Shown here: positions 1 to 6,745 of the stretch, in pieces | How positions within the stretch are numbered: the stretch's first letter is position 1 | How the letters are laid out: each line of letters begins with the position of its first letter | From: Sediminibacterium sp. | GTDB taxonomy: Bacteria > Bacteroidota > Bacteroidia > Chitinophagales > Chitinophagaceae | DNA length: 6,745 nucleotides | Assembly (NCBI GenBank): GCA_028288645.1 | Contig: JAQBNJ010000002.1 | Coordinates: 1 to 6,745, forward strand | Direction of reading: 5' to 3' | Notes under the pieces: model-generated | Seen by the model: only the letters and a program-made list of their open reading frames with translations | What the model was told of the DNA's origin: nothing | Databases searched by the model: none | Position numbers and translations under genes: made by a program

Positions 1-773
1 ACAAACGACACATCGGTAGTTGCGGTTTTACCCGGGATAACGTTATAATTACCACCGATAATAATCTCGCTCGGCTCCCATGATTTGTATAGGCTGTTTC
101 CTATGCCTCTATTTGGGAACGCACCAACTTTTACTGCATCGATCCAGTTATTGAAAACACCGGTTGTGCCATCATAGGTCAATAATACATGTGTCCACTT
201 GTCTGCACCAATGCTTCCAAACAATACATTGTTAAGGTTATCCTGTGTTCCGTCTCCGACCGTTGCAAATGTCGGCTGCATCTGCAGGTTAGGATTGGTA
301 GCGGCATACGCGTTTGTATTGAGTATGAAATTAATATTACCTACTATAGTCGCTGGCGTTCTTACGCGAGCGAGCTGGAACAACATTGTTCTTTTAGAAC
401 CGTTGTTCTGCATTTTGATCCAGGCGCTAATGGTCCAGCTTTTCAATGAATCGGTTTTGAAACGCTGGAACTGCGTGGCATAATACATAAAGCCTGCAGT
501 GAGGCTCAATGCTTTTCCTTTTACACCGCCTGTTACAAATGCATCACCCTGGGTTGTGGTAGGCGCTGTTCCGCTGATCGTTTCATTTTTTGTATCGTCA
601 AAACTCCAGTACGCGATCAGGTTCTCGGGAAATACTTCCGAGGAACTGCTGTAGCCGTCTATTTTTCCTTCATAAGATGCGGTGCTTACAGAAGGCAGGT
701 TATTAGGGTTGCCATCTTTTTTGCAGGAAGAAGCAATGACAACTGTACAAAGCACAGCCACCAGGCTTTTCAT
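1..773 (-). CDS. LamG/concanavalin A-like domain lipoprotein (C-terminus beyond left edge)
   Basis: Partial gene: 257 codons stay open from the ATG at 771-773 to the window edge, with no stop. The N-terminus is a short lipoprotein signal, MKSLVAVLC followed by an ASSC lipobox with Cys17, then KKDG, so a lipid-anchored envelope protein is expected. From about residue 50 it resembles the Laminin_G_3/ConA-like jelly-roll family: LIAYWSFDD (52-60), GGVKGKALSL (82-91), SWTISAWIK (112-120) and DKWTHVLLTYDG (191-202). This fold commonly binds carbohydrate. An in-frame ATG at 801-803 would add 11 residues ahead of the hydrophobic signal; I prefer 773 because it gives a compact signal peptide. The gene follows susD by 54 bp on the same strand, so co-transcription is likely. 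Its place after SusCD suggests a surface glycan-binding role like SusE/SusF, but that is inference. A hydrolase domain further downstream cannot be excluded, since the C-terminus is unseen. Confidence 0.88.
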   Translation of the reverse strand, partial: MKSLVAVLCTVVIASSCKKDGNPNNLPSVSTASYEGKIDGYSSSSEVFPENLIAYWSFDDTKNETISGTAPTTTQGDAFVTGGVKGKALSLTAGFMYYATQFQRFKTDSLKSWTISAWIKMQNNGSKRTMLFQLARVRTPATIVGNINFILNTNAYAATNPNLQMQPTFATVGDGTQDNLNNVLFGSIGADKWTHVLLTYDGTTGVFNNWIDAVKVGAFPNRGIGNSLYKSWEPSEIIIGGNYNVIPGKTATTDVSF

Positions 774-827
774 GTATCGTATATATTGATATGAGATTGT
801 CATGGTTGTTCAGTTAATGGTCAAGAA

Positions 828-2369
828 TTAATATCCCGGATTTTGTTTCAGTACACCAGCACTCAGGTCGATCTGCGGCTGTGGAATTGGCAGCAACGCG
901 TCCCTGCTGTTGATGTAATTTGTTTTGCCGGCTGCATTCAATACGGTTTGTGCAGTGCCCCAGCGAACGATATCAAAGAAACGTTCGTGCTCCATGGCAA
1001 GTTCTACGCGGCGCTCCTGCTGGATGGCGGTGCGCAGTGTGGCCTGGTCGGTTATGGTTACATCAGGCAGGATACCTGTGGCTCCGCCCCTTGCGCGCAA
1101 TCTTACCGCGTTCACTGCATTTCTTGCTGCGGTGATATTGGTTGCACCACCCACTTCATTGGCTGCTTCTGCATACATCAGCATCACATCCGCGTAGCGA
1201 AGTATGCGAACATTCATCCAGTAACCAAAACGGTTACCGTAAGCGTTGCGTAATGATGGGTTGGTATAAACCTTGTTATTATAACGCGGGTTGGGTAAAC
1301 CTACCGGCAGATTTTCTCCATAGATGGTTTGATAGGTAGTGGTTGCTGTGCTCGTGTACATGATCGTGCGATTCTTGCGCGGGTCGTTTGTTTCGAAAGC
1401 CGCTTCGAGTTGTGTACTTGGTGTGTTCCATCCCCATCCCATATCAAAAACACCTGAGCCGCGTACGCCTTGGATCTGCGCATACTGAACACCATTGTTT
1501 TGCGGAATAGATGCCGAAGCGGTAGCCTGCACTTCGAAAACAGATTCGCGGCTGTTCTCGCCTTCTTCTCTGAATATTTTATCAAATGAAGTAGTGAGGT
1601 CATACTGTCCTGAGAGGATCACAGTATTTGCCGCTGCCATCGCCTGCGCCCATTTCTGTTGTGTGAGATAAACTTTTGCCAGCAAGCCGTACGCGGAACC
1701 CTTGGTAACCCTGCCTGCAAATTTGTTTATATCCCATGAAAGCGGTAAGGTGCCCGCTGCATAGTTAAGATCATTCTCTATAAAAGTATATACCGCGGCT
1801 GAGGAACTCTGCACCACATTATTCTGTAACGCAGGGTTATCGAACACGGTATCGATGATAGGAACTTTACCAAACAAACGAACCATCATGAAATACGCAT
1901 AGCCTCTTAAGAATTTTGCTTCACCGATCGTTTGTATTTTGATGGCATCTGTTGCCACGATCGTGGTATTTGTATTTATTTCCTTGATGGTAACATTACA
2001 TTTGTTGATGAGGCCATAATAACCCAGCCAGAGCGTATTGCAGAAACTATTGCTCGGCGTTACAGGAAAATTATCCATGTCAATTGCAGCAGAGCCGCCA
2101 TCGGCAGGTGTGCTGCCTTTTTCAGCATCATCGCTGCGTATGCTGGTGGCACAGATGAATGACTGGCTGTGCACATTAAAACTTCTCAGTTCATTGTATG
2201 CGCCGAATATGAACTGGTCGTATGGGCCGGATCCGCCGGGGTAAGGATAATTGTCTGCATCATACCCGCCCTGGCGAGCGGTATCAAGGAAATTGCTTTT
2301 ACAACCGCCCAGCGTAATTACTGCTGCCAGTATCAAAACGCCTGTTATGGATAGAGTTATCTTTTTCAT
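828..2369 (-). CDS. SusD/RagB-family outer-membrane glycan-binding lipoprotein
   Basis: A complete 513-residue protein, the usual SusD length. The N-terminus is a lipoprotein signal ending in LGGC (20-23), followed by KSNFLDT, a typical mature SusD start. The SusD-like N-terminal half includes AKFLRGYAYFMMVRLFGKVP (151-170), the hallmark helix of the family, and a TPR-like helix pair around 225-251. The C-terminal SusD_RagB region shows ILRYADVMLMYAEAANE (389-405), the AVNAVRLRAR helix (418-427), QERRVELAMEHERFFDIVRW (451-470) and the closing LLPIPQPQIDLSAGVLKQNP segment (492-511). By family knowledge it sits on the cell surface as a lid on the SusC barrel and delivers glycan to it. It starts 17 bp after the susC stop, so the two are almost certainly one transcript. 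The start is secure because it sits directly before the signal peptide. Substrate specificity cannot be read from the sequence. Confidence 0.97.
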   Translation of the reverse strand: MKKITLSITGVLILAAVITLGGCKSNFLDTARQGGYDADNYPYPGGSGPYDQFIFGAYNELRSFNVHSQSFICATSIRSDDAEKGSTPADGGSAAIDMDNFPVTPSNSFCNTLWLGYYGLINKCNVTIKEINTNTTIVATDAIKIQTIGEAKFLRGYAYFMMVRLFGKVPIIDTVFDNPALQNNVVQSSSAAVYTFIENDLNYAAGTLPLSWDINKFAGRVTKGSAYGLLAKVYLTQQKWAQAMAAANTVILSGQYDLTTSFDKIFREEGENSRESVFEVQATASASIPQNNGVQYAQIQGVRGSGVFDMGWGWNTPSTQLEAAFETNDPRKNRTIMYTSTATTTYQTIYGENLPVGLPNPRYNNKVYTNPSLRNAYGNRFGYWMNVRILRYADVMLMYAEAANEVGGATNITAARNAVNAVRLRARGGATGILPDVTITDQATLRTAIQQERRVELAMEHERFFDIVRWGTAQTVLNAAGKTNYINSRDALLPIPQPQIDLSAGVLKQNPGY

Positions 2370-2386
2370 TTTGTATGTTTTAAGCG

Positions 2387-5300
2387 CTAAAATGTTAAGT
2401 TCAAACCGAAAGAATAGATGGCCGGCACAGGATAAGAACCGTTGTCTGCACCGCCACCTAATATCGATCCGATAATAGGTTCAGGTGAATAGCCGGTAAC
2501 CTTGCTCCATGTTTTTATATTCTGCCCGTTTATGAATACACGTGCTTTTTTGATGCCTGCTTTCGCCAGGAATTTTTGATCGAACGTATACCCTATTTGC
2601 AAATTCCTGATACGGAAATAATCGCCGGGCTCTAAGTAATAAGTACTCATCAAAAAATTATTACCCCTGGTGTTATCCAGTATCGGTTCAACATTTGAAG
2701 TTCCCGGAGCGGTGTATGCGGAGAGGCGGTTGGTTTCATAATTCAATACCGCGAAGGTTGACGTGCGGCGTTGCGTGTATATTTTATGACCGGCCATTCC
2801 CTGTACATCAAGGTCAAGGTCGAAACCTTTATACCCTACTGTAAAATTTCCGCCGAAACTGTAAGGAGGAAATGGTGAGCCGATATAGCCGCGGTCGGCC
2901 GGTGTGATCGCGCCATCACCATTGATATCAGCATAGGAAATATCACCGGGTAGTGAATTGGTGAAGGTTGCCTGTTTAGCCATATCAGCCGAGGATTGAT
3001 AAATCCCTGTTTGCGTATATCCATAAAAATACCCGATGGATTGTCCAGTGGTTGTTAGATTGGTACCGCCGTTTCCAATGATCGAGAAATTGAAATTATT
3101 ACCGATCGATTTCACTTCATTTTTATTGTAACTGAAATTCACTGATGCGCCATAGCTAAAATTCTTTCCCACTTTATCGTTCCATCCCAGCGAAACTTCT
3201 ATTCCTTTATTACTGATCTCACCGAGATTGGTGAAATAGCTCCTGGTTTCATTTGGCAATGCCACAGCGGTAAGAATATCTGTGGTGGTTCGGTTATACC
3301 AGGTAAATTCAAAATTCAGTTTGTTGTTCACTGTGCGGAGGTCGAAACCAAGATCGAGTCCACGAACAGTTTCCCAATGCAGGTTTGGATCGGGTATATA
3401 TGAGGCTTGTATCGAAGAATAAATATTATCGCCAAAGATGGCGGTCGATGCATTGGAGATGCCGGGTTTGTACAGGTTATCCGCAAAACCATTTGCATTG
3501 CCTGTCAGGCCCCATGCCCCACGAAATTTCAGGAAGTTGATGGCATCGAATTTTCTAAAGAATTTCTCTTCGCTCGCGATCCAGCCAAGACCCACGCTTC
3601 CGAAAGTACCCCAGCGGTTCTGTGGTGCAAATTTTGAACTTCCGTCACGGCGTACAGTGGCATTGAGTAAATATTTTCCTGCGTAAGAATAACTTAATCT
3701 TCCGAAGAAACCTTCAATAGCGCTCTCTCCTCCGCCTCCATCAAAATTGCCCGGGTTGTTTGCATTTGATACGCCGATGTACCAGAAATCAGGATTGTCA
3801 TTGATGTTAACAGACGTATCCCTTCGTGTAGCGTTCAAGTAAGAACTATGGCTGTAAATAGAAGTGAACCCGGCGAGCGCAGTGAATGTGTGGTTGTTGA
3901 AAGACTGCGTAAAATTAATTGTATGATCCTGCTGGTAACGTTTTGATTCGCTCTGGATTTGTGATACAGAGGTTCGCACAGAATTATCAAACGTGGTAGT
4001 AGTTGGCGTTGCACCTTCTCCCAGGTTGATGAAAGTATACGGCAGCCTGCTGAAACTCCTGTTGTTGTTGAAAGCTAGATCTGTATAAAAAGTAGAGCGC
4101 CATGTGAAGTAACGCGCAAACTTTATCTCAGCAAAAATATTACCGATGATCCGGAAGCCTTTGTCGATACTGGTACCATCGCCCCTGTTCAGTGCGGCGA
4201 TCGGGTTACCTACCTGTGCCCTTTGAAAAGAAGGCATGCTGTAGTAGGTATTAGCGTCCTGCTGTATCGGCACGATCGGCGCGGCCCATAATGCATTGCT
4301 GATAGAAGCAGATGGCGCATTGCTTGTCCAGTAATAACCGGTTGCTTCAGCGCCTACTTTGATCTTATCGGTAAAGCGGATCTCTTCATTAATGCGTGCG
4401 AGGTAGCGTGTATAATTATCATTGCGAAGCACGCCATCCTGGTTTGTGTACCCGATGTTCAGATACGTTGTGCTTTTGTCTGTATTGTTAGAGATGCTGA
4501 GGTTATTGGATGTGATGATCGCATCGCGCAATACCAGGTTCTGCCAATTGGTATTGGCGGTATAATTTGTATAATCGAATGCAGGCGCCCGTAAATTGGC
4601 CAGTTGCGCATTGTACAGTTTCTTAAATCCTTCAGCATCGGCTACCTGTATTTTGTCGTTCACTTTTTGTATGCCTACTGAGCTTTGGAAATTGATCCTT
4701 GTTTCACCCCTCCCTGCTTTTTTTGATGTGATGGCGATCACACCGTTTGCACCGCGAAGGCCGTAGATCGCAATGGATGAAGGATCGCGGAGTACATCGA
4801 TGGTTTCAATATCTGCCGGATTTAAAAAATCAATATTATCATGCAGGATGCCATCTACTACATACACCGGGTTGGCACTGTTTGTGCTATTGATACCACG
4901 GATACGCACTACGGGACTGGCTCCTGCCCTTCCTGTATTGGAAACAGTGAGCCCTGCTACTTTACCCTGTAGCGATGATACGGGATTGGTGCCGGGTTGT
5001 TTTGCAACGGTCTCACCTTTTACGGTAGAGATCGTTCCGGTAAGGTCCTTGCGGCGTTGTGTACCATATCCCACCACAACTACCTGCTCAATCACAACAA
5101 CTGCCGATTTTAAGCGAACGGAAACTGTAGACTGGTTGCTTATCGCTATCTCCTGTGCTTCATATCCCACATAAGAGATCACAAGCACTGAGCCCGGATT
5201 TACATCGATAGAAAAATTGCCATCTGTCCCGGCTTTTACTCCCTGCGTGGTTCCTTTTACAACAACGCTGGCGCCTGCCAATGGCTGGTTATTTTCATCG

Positions 5301-5776
5301 GTTACTTTTCCTGTTACGATATTAGCCGGTGGTGGTTCATTTACTACAGTGATCTCTTTTGTTTTTACTTCTGCAGTTTTCGGAACAACCGTGATGGTTT
5401 TATTAACAAGCGTCCATGTCATGGGCTGATCATTGAACACCTGTTCAAGCACGCTTGCAAGCGATTGATTTTTTACGGTGAGGTTAACGGGTTTTGCCTG
5501 TTGCAGCAATGCCGCATCATAAAAAAATACAAAACCTGTTTGTGTCTTGATCGCCTCGAATACTTTTATCAGCGGCATTTCCTTTGCGGATAGTGTTACT
5601 GCCTGCGCTGCTGTTTTTGCAGACACCTGGAGAAAAGATGCTACAAGCAGGATGAAGGTTAGTTTCATGGCGAGTAAGGATTTTGATTTTTTTCTGATCC
5701 GGACACCGGGGATCCCTGGCCAGGCCCCTGTCCGCTCAACCGGTTGCATGAACCGGATCTTCGCATTAATTTTCAT
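2387..5776 (-). CDS. SusC/RagA-family TonB-dependent outer-membrane transporter with STN domain
   Basis: A complete protein of 1129 residues from the first ATG. Domains in order: an odd basic N-terminal extension (1-36); a signal peptide starting at Met37 (MKLTFILLVASFLQVSA); an STN domain (about 58-131, including GFVFFYDAALL); a carboxypeptidase-regulatory-like beta domain (about 153-224, with GKVTDENNQPLAGASVVVKG); a TonB-box-like stretch EQVVVVGYGTQRRKDLTG (230-247); the plug (about 245-355, with VYVVDGI and AIYGLRGANGVIAITSKK); then the beta-barrel. DINGDGAITPADR (950-962) is the acidic, EF-hand-like loop common in SusC barrels. The chain ends YSFGLNLTF, a proper C-terminal beta-signal with terminal Phe. 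Role by family: TonB-powered import of SusD-bound oligosaccharide across the outer membrane. The STN domain marks the transducing subclass that signals to a FecR anti-sigma factor, and a fecR gene lies immediately upstream. The true start may be Met37 (ATG at 5666-5668), because the 36-residue extension is unusual ahead of a signal peptide. Confidence 0.97.
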   Translation of the reverse strand: MKINAKIRFMQPVERTGAWPGIPGVRIRKKSKSLLAMKLTFILLVASFLQVSAKTAAQAVTLSAKEMPLIKVFEAIKTQTGFVFFYDAALLQQAKPVNLTVKNQSLASVLEQVFNDQPMTWTLVNKTITVVPKTAEVKTKEITVVNEPPPANIVTGKVTDENNQPLAGASVVVKGTTQGVKAGTDGNFSIDVNPGSVLVISYVGYEAQEIAISNQSTVSVRLKSAVVVIEQVVVVGYGTQRRKDLTGTISTVKGETVAKQPGTNPVSSLQGKVAGLTVSNTGRAGASPVVRIRGINSTNSANPVYVVDGILHDNIDFLNPADIETIDVLRDPSSIAIYGLRGANGVIAITSKKAGRGETRINFQSSVGIQKVNDKIQVADAEGFKKLYNAQLANLRAPAFDYTNYTANTNWQNLVLRDAIITSNNLSISNNTDKSTTYLNIGYTNQDGVLRNDNYTRYLARINEEIRFTDKIKVGAEATGYYWTSNAPSASISNALWAAPIVPIQQDANTYYSMPSFQRAQVGNPIAALNRGDGTSIDKGFRIIGNIFAEIKFARYFTWRSTFYTDLAFNNNRSFSRLPYTFINLGEGATPTTTTFDNSVRTSVSQIQSESKRYQQDHTINFTQSFNNHTFTALAGFTSIYSHSSYLNATRRDTSVNINDNPDFWYIGVSNANNPGNFDGGGGESAIEGFFGRLSYSYAGKYLLNATVRRDGSSKFAPQNRWGTFGSVGLGWIASEEKFFRKFDAINFLKFRGAWGLTGNANGFADNLYKPGISNASTAIFGDNIYSSIQASYIPDPNLHWETVRGLDLGFDLRTVNNKLNFEFTWYNRTTTDILTAVALPNETRSYFTNLGEISNKGIEVSLGWNDKVGKNFSYGASVNFSYNKNEVKSIGNNFNFSIIGNGGTNLTTTGQSIGYFYGYTQTGIYQSSADMAKQATFTNSLPGDISYADINGDGAITPADRGYIGSPFPPYSFGGNFTVGYKGFDLDLDVQGMAGHKIYTQRRTSTFAVLNYETNRLSAYTAPGTSNVEPILDNTRGNNFLMSTYYLEPGDYFRIRNLQIGYTFDQKFLAKAGIKKARVFINGQNIKTWSKVTGYSPEPIIGSILGGGADNGSYPVPAIYSFGLNLTF
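5701..5756. repeat. Two adjacent inverted repeats at the susC 5' end
   Basis: First element: GGACA (5701-5705) plus GGGG (5708-5711) pair with CCCC (5725-5728) plus TGTCC (5729-5733), with a two-base CC bulge; the loop contains the perfect palindrome CCTGGCCAGG (5715-5724). Second element: CCGGTT (5740-5745), a 5-base loop, then AACCGG (5751-5756). Both lie between the first possible susC start (5776) and the Met37 start (5668), in a stretch more GC-rich than its flanks. They could form RNA structure in a susC leader, or be incidental to coding sequence for the SusC N-terminal extension. Confidence 0.45.
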
Positions 5777-5908
5777 ACTTTAGCAATGTTTGGATGATTA
5801 AAAAGTTCACTTCTACAGGTGATTGATAAATGGTCCATCTTTGGCCGTTCCGATTGCAGTCGGAGCGGTTTTTTATGGATTGTGTTTTTTTATTTCATGT
5901 TTTTGTTT
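5777..5908. promoter_or_regulatory. fecR-susC intergenic region, presumed site of the susCD promoter
   Basis: This 132-bp gap is much longer than the 17-bp and 54-bp gaps later in the cluster, which suggests that susC begins its own transcript here rather than only being read through from fecR. The region is AT-rich apart from the hairpin at 5845-5868. I found no good minus-strand match to the Bacteroidota housekeeping promoter (TTTG plus TAnnTTTG), which would be expected if susC depends on an ECF sigma factor. No specific ECF promoter motif could be assigned, so the call rests on position only. Confidence 0.4.
5845..5874 (+). terminator. Rho-independent terminator oriented for plus-strand transcription
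   Basis: The arms CCGTTCCGA (5845-5853) and TCGGAGCGG (5860-5868) pair over 9 positions around a 6-base loop (TTGCAG), followed directly by six Ts (5869-5874). In the plus-strand RNA the fourth pair is a U-G wobble, so the stem is uninterrupted. In the minus-strand RNA the same position is a C-A mismatch and no U-run follows the hairpin. Both asymmetries point to the plus strand, yet every gene in the window is on the minus strand. It could still work as a weak 3' hairpin for fecR, whose stop lies about 35 bp before it on the minus strand. Confidence 0.7.
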
Positions 5909-6745
5909 TTAGGGTCGGACAATGAGATAATTGTTGTCTATTTTAAAATGTACTTTATTCTTTTCCAGTAATTTCAATACTTCGGAAAGGTTCAGGTCGC
6001 GTTGCATTTCGCCGCCAAACTTCCTGGCGGGTATCTTTCCTTCATACTGCACTTCTATATTGTACCATCGCGAAAGCTGGCGCATTACGGCGTACAGGTC
6101 CGAATTATCAAAATTGAAAAAGCCGTTCTTCCAGGCCATTACCGCAGCGAGATCTACATGGGATTTTACAGAAACTGCTGCAGGTACAGGACTGGCATTT
6201 GGGTATAGCGCCTGTTCCCCGGGTTGTATCACAACCGAATTCTTGTAAGCAGCTGTTATACCTATACGGACACTTCCTTCCAGTAAAGTGATGCGTGTAT
6301 TGAGTTCATCTGCATAACTATTGATATTAAAATGTGTGCCCAAAACTTCAACAGTGCCTTTGCCGGCAATGGATACGCGGAATGGTGCGAGCAGGTTCTT
6401 CTTTACTTCAAAATAAGCTTCGCCGCTTACTTCCACTGCTCTGTCTGTTCCTGTAAATGAAGTCGGGTAACGCAGAGAACTTTCACTGTTGAGCCACACT
6501 TTACTGCCGTCACTCAATGTAAGCGACACCGGTTTGCTTCCACGTGGGTTGTATAAAGTGTTATAAACAGATTGCGCCGCTATGCCGTGATAGGCGATCT
6601 CACCGTCTTTTGTTTTTTCGATCGATACCTCTCCCTGCATAGCCAGTGTGCCTTTGTTGTTACTGTCAAGAATGATCTTGGTTCCGTTCACGAGTGTGAT
6701 GGTGGCCCTGGTGCCGGTTGGCGCCGCTACATCAGTGCGTATTAC
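5909..6745 (-). CDS. FecR-family anti-sigma factor, C-terminal part (N-terminus beyond right edge)
   Basis: The frame is open from the window edge to the TAA at 5909-5911, giving 278 visible residues. A GTG at 6689-6691 could be mistaken for the start, but the 18 codons before it (reading DVAAPTGTRATITL) continue the family pattern, so the gene is truncated by the window. Visible motifs are YNTLYNPRGSKPVSLTLSDG and SKVWLNSESSLRYPTSF, then VEVSGEAYFEVKK, VEVLGTHFNINSY and ITLLEGSVRI; these are the core of the periplasmic FecR domain. The last roughly 75 residues (WKNGFFNFDNSDLYAVMRQL onward, then WYNIEVQYEG, ending NYLIVRP) match the C-terminal DUF4974-type region of Bacteroidota FecR proteins. 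The cytoplasmic sigma-binding segment and the membrane helix should lie outside the window. By family knowledge it holds an ECF sigma factor until the STN domain of a loaded transporter signals; the susC-type gene 132 bp downstream is the likely partner. Confidence 0.94.
   Translation of the reverse strand, partial: VIRTDVAAPTGTRATITLVNGTKIILDSNNKGTLAMQGEVSIEKTKDGEIAYHGIAAQSVYNTLYNPRGSKPVSLTLSDGSKVWLNSESSLRYPTSFTGTDRAVEVSGEAYFEVKKNLLAPFRVSIAGKGTVEVLGTHFNINSYADELNTRITLLEGSVRIGITAAYKNSVVIQPGEQALYPNASPVPAAVSVKSHVDLAAVMAWKNGFFNFDNSDLYAVMRQLSRWYNIEVQYEGKIPARKFGGEMQRDLNLSEVLKLLEKNKVHFKIDNNYLIVRP

Noticed and set aside
189..483. Overlapping plus-strand open frames of 86 and 94 codons.
   Set aside because: They lie antisense to the LamG gene, whose minus-strand frame has a lipoprotein signal and family motifs; the plus-strand peptides show no recognisable domain.
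774..827. AT-rich near-palindrome (ATATATTGATAT) between susD and the LamG gene, considered as an operator or terminator.
   Set aside because: Short, pure AT, no GC stem or T-run; expected by chance in an AT-rich spacer.
843..1253. Plus-strand open frame of 136 codons and smaller neighbours.
   Set aside because: Antisense shadow of susD; Cys-rich, low-plausibility peptide with no family motif.
1301..1603. Minus-strand 100-codon open frame inside susD.
   Set aside because: It is an out-of-frame reading of a strongly conserved SusD region, with no independent support.
4773..5174. Plus-strand 133-codon open frame opposite the SusC plug.
   Set aside because: Antisense to one of the most conserved parts of SusC; Thr/Pro/Ser-rich composition is expected from the reverse complement of the coding strand.
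5547..5783. Plus-strand 78-codon open frame ending about 60 bp before the plus-strand terminator, considered as a small protein gene.
   Set aside because: It is fully explained as the shadow of the SusC N-terminus and shows no recognised motif; if the terminator serves a transcript, a non-coding antisense RNA is the simpler reading.
1..6745. A previously undescribed type of system.
   Set aside because: All four genes belong to well-known families in a well-known order; only the intergenic and leader features noted above go beyond a standard FecR-SusC-SusD locus.

Overview
The window reads as a Bacteroidota glycan-uptake (PUL-type) locus. The evidence is a SusC/SusD pair with STN and carboxypeptidase-regulatory-like domains, Bacteroidota-style lipoprotein signals, no Shine-Dalgarno sequences, and a FecR anti-sigma protein with a C-terminal DUF4974-type region. 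The SusC signal-peptide style and the FecR/SusC/SusD/LamG order resemble soil and freshwater Chitinophagaceae (Chitinophaga/Niastella-like). That placement is an inference from sequence style, not a search result.

All four recognisable genes lie on the minus strand, so the locus reads right to left. At the right edge (5909-6745) is the C-terminal part of a FecR-family anti-sigma factor whose N-terminus lies outside the window. A 132-bp gap (5777-5908) follows; it holds a clear hairpin plus T-run that is oriented for the opposite (plus) strand. Next comes a complete SusC-like TonB-dependent transporter (2387-5776), then, after 17 bp, a complete SusD-like lipoprotein (828-2369), and then, after about 54 bp, a LamG-domain lipoprotein (1-773) that runs off the left edge.

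Expected working model: the LamG and SusD lipoproteins capture a glycan at the cell surface and SusC imports it through the outer membrane using TonB energy. The STN domain at the SusC N-terminus reaches into the periplasm and contacts FecR. FecR in turn would control an ECF sigma factor, probably encoded just beyond the right edge, that activates susC and the genes after it. No glycoside hydrolase or other enzyme is visible, so the substrate cannot be named.

The coding content is ordinary for this group. The part most worth a second look is the fecR-susC intergenic region and the susC 5' end. It contains a terminator facing the wrong way for every gene here, which would fit an antisense small RNA, together with inverted repeats inside a doubtful N-terminal extension of SusC. 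No tRNA, rRNA, CRISPR array, insertion sequence or long repeat was seen.
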